Shown: positions 41,519 to 49,200 of the stretch, piece by piece | Position numbering within the stretch: the stretch's first letter is position 1 | Layout of the letters: the number at the start of each line of letters is the position of its first letter | NCBI GenBank assembly: GCA_030656215.1 | Contig: JAUSOD010000040.1 | Coordinates: 1-64,000, forward strand | DNA from: Azoarcus sp. | GTDB taxonomy: Bacteria > Pseudomonadota > Gammaproteobacteria > Burkholderiales > Rhodocyclaceae | DNA: 64,000 bases | Direction: 5' to 3' | Translations under genes and position numbers: made by a program | The notes under the pieces: generated by a model | Database searches by the model: none | Seen by the model: the letters and a program-made list of their open reading frames with translations, nothing else | Told to the model about the DNA's origin: nothing

Positions 41519-42823
41519 ATGAGTACCGCCGCCAGTGCCCTGAACGCGGCCAGCGTACACCAGACCGAAGCCCTGCTGTTTTTCACGCTTCTGCAGCTAG
41601 CGATCATCATTCTTGCCGCTCGCGCCGGGGGCGAACTCGCGCTCAGGCTGGGGCAATCGTCGGCGGTCGGCGAGATCATCACCGGCATCCTGCTCGGCCC
41701 CTCGCTGTTCGGCTGGCTGGCGCCGGACCTGTTCGACCTGGTGTTTCGCAGTGCGCCGTCCGAACCGATGCAGATGCTGTCGCAGATCGGGCTGTTGCTG
41801 CTGATGTTCCAGATCGGACTGGAGTTCGATTTTGGCCACCTCAACGAGCGCAAGCACCGGACCACGGTGATCTGGGTGGCGAGTGCGGGCCTGCTGCTGC
41901 CCTTTGCCCTGGGTTTCGGCTTCGGCTGGCTCGCCACCCCGCTGCTGCCGGCAGGCGGCGACCGGCTGATCTCGGGGCTGTTCATCGCCACCGCGTTCTC
42001 GATCACCGCCTTGCCCATCCTCGGCCGCATCATGATCGAGTTCCAGCTCACCCGCACCGCGCTCGGCGTGATCGCGATCAGCGCGGCCGCACTCAATGAC
42101 GTGGTCGGCTGGCTGCTGCTCGCGCTGGTGTCCACGCTGGCGGTGTCACAGCTCGACGCGATGGCCTTCCTGACCAAGATCGCGCTGGTGCTGCTGTTCT
42201 TCGCTTTCAGCTGGCTGGTCGTACGCCCGCTGGCCAAACGGCTGGTCCGGCGCGCCCGACCGGGCCGCGGCCGGCTTCCGCCCAACCTGATGGGCGCCAT
42301 CCTGGCCTTGATTTTTGTCGCTGGCATGAGCACCTACCAGCTTGGCATCTTCGCCATCTTCGGCGGCTTCGTGATGGGGGTGATCCTGCACGACGAGCAC
42401 GGCCTGCGCGAAGCATGGAACACCCGCGTCGGCCATTTCGTCACCGTGTTCTTCCTGCCCATCTTCTTCACCTACACCGGCTTGCGCACCGACATCGGCA
42501 GCCTCGACAGCCTTGCGGCCTGGGGCTGGTGCGCGCTGGTGATCGCGCTCGCCACCATCGGCAAGTTCGGCGGCTCCTACCTCGCCGCCCGGCGCTGCGG
42601 CCTCGGCCATCACGAGGCTGGCATCCTCGGGGTGATGATGAACACCCGGGCACTGATGGAGCTGGTGGTGATCAACGTCGGCTACGACCTCGGCGTGATC
42701 TCGCAGCAGATGTTCACCATGCTGGTGATCATGGCCATCGTCAGCACCATCGTGACCACGCCCTGCCTGCGCTGGTGGCTGCCGAAGATCGGCCATCCGC
42801 TGCCCACGGCGGTCCGGGAATGA
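41519..42823 (+). CDS. CPA2-family cation:proton antiporter
   Basis: 434-residue integral membrane protein of the monovalent cation:proton antiporter-2 family (KefB/KefC membrane part), without NAD-binding (TrkA-N) domain. About 12-13 hydrophobic segments, including SSAVGEIITGILLGPSLFGW, SQIGLLLLMFQIGLEFDF and ALNDVVGWLLLAL, with the ND pair of the ion site. Ions transported cannot be told; Na+/H+ or K+/H+ exchange is likely. ATG 41519 is 10 nt after the repeat element. Not obviously part of the pigment pathway. Confidence 0.9.
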   Translation: MSTAASALNAASVHQTEALLFFTLLQLAIIILAARAGGELALRLGQSSAVGEIITGILLGPSLFGWLAPDLFDLVFRSAPSEPMQMLSQIGLLLLMFQIGLEFDFGHLNERKHRTTVIWVASAGLLLPFALGFGFGWLATPLLPAGGDRLISGLFIATAFSITALPILGRIMIEFQLTRTALGVIAISAAALNDVVGWLLLALVSTLAVSQLDAMAFLTKIALVLLFFAFSWLVVRPLAKRLVRRARPGRGRLPPNLMGAILALIFVAGMSTYQLGIFAIFGGFVMGVILHDEHGLREAWNTRVGHFVTVFFLPIFFTYTGLRTDIGSLDSLAAWGWCALVIALATIGKFGGSYLAARRCGLGHHEAGILGVMMNTRALMELVVINVGYDLGVISQQMFTMLVIMAIVSTIVTTPCLRWWLPKIGHPLPTAVRE

Positions 42824-42929
42824 AGCCCGAAATCACGCCATTGCCGAGCCATCCCGCACGCTGCCATGGCGTGCGGATGTGCTACCTTGATGCCTTCCGT
42901 TTCTGTCATGTTTTTTCAATGCCTCCGCC

Positions 42930-44651
42930 ATGAATCTGAAGCCGCGCTTCCTGATTCTCACCGCCGCGCTGATCCTGCTCGCCTCGACCGCGGCGTGGTT
43001 TGCTTTCGAACGCATCGCCGAAGGCATCATCGAGCAATGGGGCGTGCGCCTGGCGGAAACCCAGGTGCGCTACGACAGCGCTCGCCTGCTGCAGCCCCTG
43101 AGCCGCGAGATCGCACTGTCGAAGCAGATGGCCAACTCGCAGGTGATCCGGCGCTGGGCCGTGAACCCCAATGATGCGGCGCTCGAACGCGAAGCCATCG
43201 CCGAGATGGAGAGTTTTCGGAGCAACTTCCAGGACGGCAGCTACTTCGTTGCACTCAAAGAGTCTGGCGCCTATTACCATAACAACGACAAGGACGAGTT
43301 CGCCGGGCAGCAACTGCGCTATCACCTGAAACCGGAGAACCCGGCCGACCGCTGGTTCTACCAGATCGTCGAGCAGGGCCGCGACTTCCATCTCAACGTC
43401 AATCCGGATGAGCAACTCGGTGTCACCAAGCTATGGATCGATGTGGTGATCCGCGACGGCGACCGCATCCTCGGCGTGGTCGGCACCGGTCTCGAACTCG
43501 ACCGTTTCATCCGCGAGGTGGTCCGCGTGGCCCAGCCGGGCATCACCACCCTGTTTGCCGATCATAACGGTGCCATCCAGCTGTATCGCGATCCGCGCTA
43601 CATCGATTTCGCCACCATCGTGAAGCGCGAGGGAGAGAAGAACACGATCGATCGCCTGCTCGACAGCGAGACCGACCGACAGCACATGCGCCTCGCGATG
43701 CAGGCGCTGGCGTCGGAAGGGCCCGCAGGTGCCAGTGACGCGCGTGTGCTGAGTCATTTCGTCAAGGTCGAGGGCAAGCGCTATCTGGCCGGCGTCGCCT
43801 ACCTGCCGGAGATCGACTGGTACGAAGTCACGCTGCTCGATCTTGGCGTACTGATGCCGGTGCACAGCTTTGCCAGTGTGCTGTTCATCTTCGCCACGAC
43901 CTTGCTGGCGGCCTTGCTGTTGTTCAATTACGTCCTCAACCGCCTGGTGCTCAATCCGGTGGCAGCACTCGAGACGGCCATGCTGAGGGTGAGCGACGGC
44001 GACCTCACCCAAGCCTCACTACCCCGCGGGCAGGGCGAGATCGGCCGCCTGATCGCACGCTTCGGCGCCATGGCCGAATCGGTACGCAATCACACCCGGG
44101 ATCTTGAAGCACGGGTAGCCGAACGTACCGAAGCCCTGCACCGCCTGGCCAGCATCGACGCCCTGACCGGCCTGCTCAACCGCCGCGGTCTCAGCGAACG
44201 CCTGACCGAGGAGATCAGCCGCGCCCAGCGCGAGCAGCACACCTTCGGCCTGCTCTGGATCGACATCGATCTGTTCAAGGAAATCAACGACTACCAGGGC
44301 CACGCCGTTGGCGACGAGGCACTGGCCGCCGTCGGCCGCCTGCTTGCGTGCAGTATCCGCCCCTACGACTGCGCTGCCCGCTGGGGCGGCGACGAATTCC
44401 TGGTCCTGCTGTCTCCGTGTGACCACGAAGCTCTCGCGAGGCTGGGAGAGCGCATCCGTGCCGGGGTGGAGGCCGGCATCGAGCTGCCCGGGGAGACCGG
44501 GGTCACGGTCAGCATCGGGGCCTGCCTGGCCGGCCCCGGCGAATCCCTCGAGACCATACTTCACCGCGCCGACCAGGCGCTGTACGCGGCCAAGGCAGAG
44601 GGTCGCAACCGTTTGTGCATCGCAGGCGACAGAAGCGAAGAGATGGCCTGA
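42930..44651 (+). CDS. Cache-HAMP diguanylate cyclase
   Basis: 573-residue membrane-bound sensor. It has an N-terminal membrane segment, a periplasmic Cache-like sensing domain (about residues 35-290) and a second segment (FIFATTLLAALLLFNYVL). A HAMP linker and a GGDEF domain follow: LTGLLNRRGL, DIDLFKEINDYQGH and RWGGDEFLVLL. The GGDEF is intact and an RxxD inhibitory site (RPYD) stands five residues before it, so it should make cyclic di-GMP under product control. Cyclic di-GMP often controls pili and surface attachment, so a link to the Tad pilus is possible. No EAL domain. Confidence 0.93.
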   Translation: MNLKPRFLILTAALILLASTAAWFAFERIAEGIIEQWGVRLAETQVRYDSARLLQPLSREIALSKQMANSQVIRRWAVNPNDAALEREAIAEMESFRSNFQDGSYFVALKESGAYYHNNDKDEFAGQQLRYHLKPENPADRWFYQIVEQGRDFHLNVNPDEQLGVTKLWIDVVIRDGDRILGVVGTGLELDRFIREVVRVAQPGITTLFADHNGAIQLYRDPRYIDFATIVKREGEKNTIDRLLDSETDRQHMRLAMQALASEGPAGASDARVLSHFVKVEGKRYLAGVAYLPEIDWYEVTLLDLGVLMPVHSFASVLFIFATTLLAALLLFNYVLNRLVLNPVAALETAMLRVSDGDLTQASLPRGQGEIGRLIARFGAMAESVRNHTRDLEARVAERTEALHRLASIDALTGLLNRRGLSERLTEEISRAQREQHTFGLLWIDIDLFKEINDYQGHAVGDEALAAVGRLLACSIRPYDCAARWGGDEFLVLLSPCDHEALARLGERIRAGVEAGIELPGETGVTVSIGACLAGPGESLETILHRADQALYAAKAEGRNRLCIAGDRSEEMA

Positions 44652-44755
44652 TTGCGGCGGACAACGGGATCTCGGTCGGCCGGCGCTCGTCGTTTCGGCA
44701 GAGGAGCCGTTAGCGAATCAGCTTCGCTCGCAGACCTGCCGGGCAGCCGACAGAG

Positions 44756-45115
44756 TCAGACGGCGAGTTTCACCCCGAGGCGCGTGGCGTAGTCGGTTTC
44801 GCGCATCTGCTCATAGTCGTCGGTGCTGAACCCATCATGGTCGTGCGACAGCATCATCATGTCTTCCTGGATCTCAGTAAACATGCTGATAGGGTACAGC
44901 CGCACGGCCTCGGTACAAGCGGTGGGCACCCAGCCGCGGGTGCTGTTGGCCGGCAGCGAGACGCCGGCTTCGACATACACACAGTACTCACCGGCGTGGA
45001 AAGTATCTCGCACGGAATGAAAATTGCTGACCTCGACGCCGTCGATGATCAGCACCTCGTAGTCGTCGATGGTCTTGACTGCGTCGATCTTGCGGACGGT
45101 GACAAGTTTTTTCAT
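44756..45115 (-). CDS. Stand-alone OB-like domain resembling the N-terminus of RNA ligase
   Basis: 119-residue protein. The first 65 residues (KKLVTVRKIDAVKTID, then EYCVYVEAGVSLP) resemble the N-terminal OB-type domain of DRB0094-type RNA ligases (start KLATI-KI-E..PI and later GD-CVY-E-DS-LP). No nucleotidyltransferase domain with a catalytic KxDG motif follows; the C-terminal half is acidic (MMMLSHDHDGFSTDDYEQM). AGGAG lies 9 nt before the ATG, so it is probably expressed. It may be a cut-down ligase or a domain re-used for another task. It is convergent to the cyclase gene. Confidence 0.6.
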   Translation of the reverse strand: MKKLVTVRKIDAVKTIDDYEVLIIDGVEVSNFHSVRDTFHAGEYCVYVEAGVSLPANSTRGWVPTACTEAVRLYPISMFTEIQEDMMMLSHDHDGFSTDDYEQMRETDYATRLGVKLAV

Positions 45116-45590
45116 GGGTAGGAACTCCTGAATGTTGCGGATGCGTGCGTGTAAGGGCGTGCGTCGCAGCAGCCTCAGCAAGGGCTGAAAACTCAACGCG
45201 GCTTGCGGGAGTCTCTTCTAGCCTGGCCGCCACAGTCAACCGCCATTTTCGCACCAGGACAATGGTCGCCGAAAAGAGAGGCAGTGTACCGAGTGCTGGT
45301 AGGACTGGGCAGCCTGATTGCGGTGATGCTCGCCACCGCCACACAGAGCAAGGAATCCATTCAGGCAACCAGGAGCCTACCAATACGCAGCAGGGGTGCA
45401 TCGTACCGAAAAAAACGCGGCACGCTGCCCATGGCTGTCTCGCCAAGGCGCGAGCCGGCGTGGCTGCCGACGACGATCAGGTCGGCGTCCAGCATACGGA
45501 TGGCTTCGGGCAACGAAGCTGGAATCGTACATGCTCATGTCTGTCACATAAGGCGCGTTGATTGCCCTTGAGCCGTGAGAGTTGGTCAGC
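45116..45590. other. 475-nt gap without an intact gene
   Basis: The stretch between the OB-like gene and the lipoprotein gene has no intact reading frame that I can support. Its left half (45116-45360) shows nothing recognisable apart from the ribosome-binding site of the minus-strand OB-like gene. Its right half holds a decayed universal-stress-protein piece (45361-45520). Confidence 0.6.
45361..45520 (-). pseudogene. Remnant of a universal stress protein (UspA) gene
   Basis: On the minus strand one frame reads MLDADLIVVGSHAGSRLGE followed by TAMGSV, the ATP-binding end of a UspA domain (GxxG-GSV). It has no start; upstream sequence does not continue the family and the end is altered, closing with RLLVA and a stop. 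Only about 50 of the usual 140-150 residues remain. It marks sequence decay or a recombination scar at the edge of the RHS module. Confidence 0.5.
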
Positions 45591-46208
45591 TTACAGTTTC
45601 CCCCTGACCCAGTTCGGGTTGAACCATTGCGCTTCTTCAAGCGGGCCGGTGGTGCACACGGGATGCGGCAGATGCGGGAGCGGATCGCAGGGAAAGTCGC
45701 CACCGTGCATGGCGTAATAAGCCCGGCCACCACCGCTGATCCGCACATCCCAGGCAAACAGGACGCCGTCGTCCTTGATGCGGAATTGCAGGCGCAATGC
45801 CCCGTGTGTTTTTGCATAGGCAAAGGCTTCCTCGGGGATGCGGTTGAGCACGTCGATGCGATGGTTGCCAACTTCCCTGCCGGTTGTGTATCGACCTGTT
45901 TTTCTATCGGGCAAGTTTGCTGTCATGCCTTCCCGCCACGTCACACCCACCCAACGGGGGAAAGGTCGTTGACTATCCGCCGGATAGTCATAGGTGCCAG
46001 TGTTCTTTTTGGATAAAAGAGCGCTTCCAAACAACTGCATTCCCGAATCCGAGACCCCCTGGACGCCTTCTTTGACACCTTCCCCGTCATAGCTCATAAC
46101 AACAACATACCCTTTGACCCCAGCGCTTTTTGAATCTCTGTCACCTGGGTTTGCGCAGCCTGTCATTGCGACCACCGATCCGAAAAGAAACAACGTAATT
46201 AACCTCAT
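45591..46208 (-). CDS. Small lipoprotein, probable immunity to the RHS phospholipase
   Basis: 205-residue protein with signal sequence and lipobox (VVAMTGC), so it is periplasm-facing. The mature part (MQLFGSALLS, WVGVTWREGM, C-terminal PLEEAQWFNPNWVRGKL) resembles DUF2931-type lipoproteins linked to polymorphic toxins. Tle-type phospholipases commonly have a lipoprotein immunity partner next door, and this gene directly follows the RHS-Tle gene. The role is inference from context. ATG 46208 has GAGGA 5 nt upstream; a GTG at 46220 that overlaps the RHS stop is the alternative. Base composition is more AT-rich than the pilus genes. Confidence 0.75.
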   Translation of the reverse strand: MRLITLFLFGSVVAMTGCANPGDRDSKSAGVKGYVVVMSYDGEGVKEGVQGVSDSGMQLFGSALLSKKNTGTYDYPADSQRPFPRWVGVTWREGMTANLPDRKTGRYTTGREVGNHRIDVLNRIPEEAFAYAKTHGALRLQFRIKDDGVLFAWDVRISGGGRAYYAMHGGDFPCDPLPHLPHPVCTTGPLEEAQWFNPNWVRGKL

Positions 46209-46216
46209 GGGTTTCC

Positions 46217-49200
46217 TCACTGCACCGTCATGTTGATGTCGTAGCCGTTCTTGTTAAGCCAATTGAGATAGTCTTGAATATCCACTGTGCCGGAGATGTT
46301 GTCGGCCGTGTTCGGACTCGGCGTATAGGTGATGAAGGCTACCGTGTCGGCATAGGTCATGCCTTGATCCGCTGTCTGTCGCTGCCTGAGCACCGATCCG
46401 TCGGCATAGCGTACGTTGCGGTCTTCACTCGAGGCAGTGGGTCCGCCCGTGGGCGCGCCTGCGAACAAATTGCTGCTTTTGTCGTGAATGACCGGGTTGG
46501 CGATGATTGCTCTATCAGAGGCTGTTAGGGTTTGCATATGGACCCCTGCAGCCGTCGCCTGATCCACCATCCATATCATCGCGACTTTTGCCAGATCGCC
46601 ATCTGGGAAACTGCCGCCGATGTCCGAATGTGAACCAAGGAAGGCCCGTTCAATGCGCGTGGCGCCCTGCGGCGCCGGCGTTCGTAAAATCGATTCAGCA
46701 GGAAAGGCAGCCACACCGCCACGATATTCGTTCAAGGCGGCAGCTTGCGCGACATAAGCAAACTCATCAGGAATGGCCAAGTTGTAGGCGTAGCCGCTCA
46801 AATTCGTGCTCAACACGGTGTCCCATAGCCCCAAGAAACGTAAGTTCACCATCTGGCAGTGGGTTTGTCCCTCAACGGCATAGCGATACCAGCCATTGGT
46901 GGTGTTGGCCACAATCCGGTTCGCAAAATCCCGCGCTTGAGCCGCGCCCCGGCTGAAGCCGATGATGTCCACATCCATGGCAACACTGTCATCTAGCACA
47001 ACATCCGTGGCATGAATATTGAAGTATTCGATCATCCGATCAATGCGGGCCGGTCCCGAGTAATTGCCACCCATATCGGCTGTATTCGCTGGCAGGGGGA
47101 CATACCAGGGCTTGAAGTCTGCCGGATCGATCGGGCGGGTTGGGTCGCTGGTGTCAACGGTGCCAACACCCGATATGTAGTACCGCTCACTATCCACATA
47201 CAATCCCTCGAAGTTCACAACATTCGATAGCTCCTGCTGATTGGTTTTATCGTTGCCCGTCCCATCGAACGCAAACAGGATCAATCCGTCGGGATCGACG
47301 TAGATCAGCGGGTTGAACGCCACATAGGCATAGGGATTGGGCCCGTCGGGGGTACCGAGCGGGTCCGGAGTCAGATACTGGCCCAGGTCCGGATCGTAAT
47401 AGCGGGCCCGGTTGTAGTGCAGGCCGGTTTCGGCATCGAAGCGCTGGCCGGGCAGACGCAGGTCGAGGGTGAAGTCGCGGGCGCGAACGGTGGCCGCGCC
47501 GAAAGGCGCGTAGTCGGCACGCCAGAGCACGCTTCCATCGATGTCGGTAACAAGCTCGGGGGCACCCAGGTGATTGAGGTGCAACCAGGCGACGGACTCG
47601 GCGCCGGCAAACCAGCTGCGCACGATGCGGAGCACATCGCCCGCGACACGGACGAAGGAGGATTGCTCGACCGGAGCGGGGGCAATGCCTTCGGGGGTGT
47701 CGATGACCGCCAGCGGCAGGTCGGCCGCCCATACATACTGGCGCAGGATGCGCCCTTCGGCGTCGAGCTCGGCCAGCGGCTGGCGGGCTTCGTCATGGAG
47801 CATGTGGCGGGTGTGTCCGTCCACCGCCTTGAGGTTGCGCAGGCCACGATGATCGTAGCCATAGCGGGCAAGCGTGCGCTCGTCCTGATGCACCGCGACG
47901 AGCCGACCCAATGCATCCCAGTCGTACGCACGCCCGTCCAGCTGTGTCGGCTGGCCATTGGCGTTGTAGCGCGTGGGGGTGGCATCGGCACCGATGCGTC
48001 GGTGTGTGCCCGGTTCGAAACGGCTGCGCAGGGTGTCGGCGGACACCTCCGTCTGACTGGGCACCTCCTGCTGCGCGAGCACACGACGCTGGCTCGGACC
48101 ATAGACGTAGCGCCAAACAGCCTGTTCGTGCGCCGCGCCATCTTGTTGGCGCCAGCGTAACGAGGCAATAAGGCGGCCATTGGTATCATAGGCGTGTGAG
48201 TTCAGGGTGGATGGTGCATCGTCAAGCGCGATGTGTTGGCGGCTGAGCAACAGATGCCCGTTGGTGCTCCAAAGGTAACGGTGGTCGATCAAGGCCCCCG
48301 GTTCCGGTGGTGAATCCAATCTGCCGGGCAAACCGGGGCCAGTCTGCAGTTCGGGTTTCGTCGCGTTGGCAAGACTGCTGCGATCGCTTGCGTGAGCGGG
48401 TGCGATCCCCAGAATTTTCTCAATGAGCCCGGAGGTATGCCTTCGGATTGCGGGGGCGAGGTAGGCGCCAAACGCGACCTGCTGCGGGTGCGCGGCGCGA
48501 TGGCGATGAACGGTGCGTGCGAGTGCGCCTTCGCGGCTACGCTCATAAAGCGTCTGCGTACCATTACCAGCGGTAACGCTGCGCAGTCCGAACAGATCGC
48601 GTTCGAAGTCGGTTGCGATGAGCTGGTCGCGCTCGAAGCGGCGTAGCCACGGGGTTCGGACAGTGCCGCGGGTGATCGAGACCACCTGCGCCTGGCCGTT
48701 GCGCACGTAGCTCAGACGGCTGCCATCGGGCAGCGTGGTGGCGACGAGGCGACCGGCCTCGTCGTGCTCGTAACGGGTCACGGCTGTGAGCGTTCCGGCT
48801 TCGGTCGGCAGCGTCATGACGCGTGCCGACCGAAGCCCACGTGCGTCGTATTCGTAGTGCTCGCGCTGGGTGGGGTGCGCGAGCTCGATCAGATGTTCGC
48901 CCTGGTAGCGCCAGGTGGTGAGCATCTCCTGACCGGTGTCGGCATCGGTGACGCGCTGGCGTGCGATACGGCCGCGCACATCGTAATCGTAGCGAGCGAG
49001 ATTGCCCTGCGCGTCGCGCATGCCGTCAAGTCGCCCGGCTGTATCGAACTGGCGACGGACTTCACCGGTATCAGGGCTGTGCCGCCAGACCGGGTTGCCG
49101 AAATCATCATGCAGCACGATCACTTCGGTATCGACAGACTCATCATCTGTCGGCGCTTGAACAGCGGAGGCGCCTGGATAGGGGATACCCTGTGCATCGG

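Noticed and set aside
48960-49000. Possible third copy of the MITE-like core (gtagcgagcga)
   Set aside because: It lies in frame within RHS coding sequence and lacks the terminal inverted repeats.
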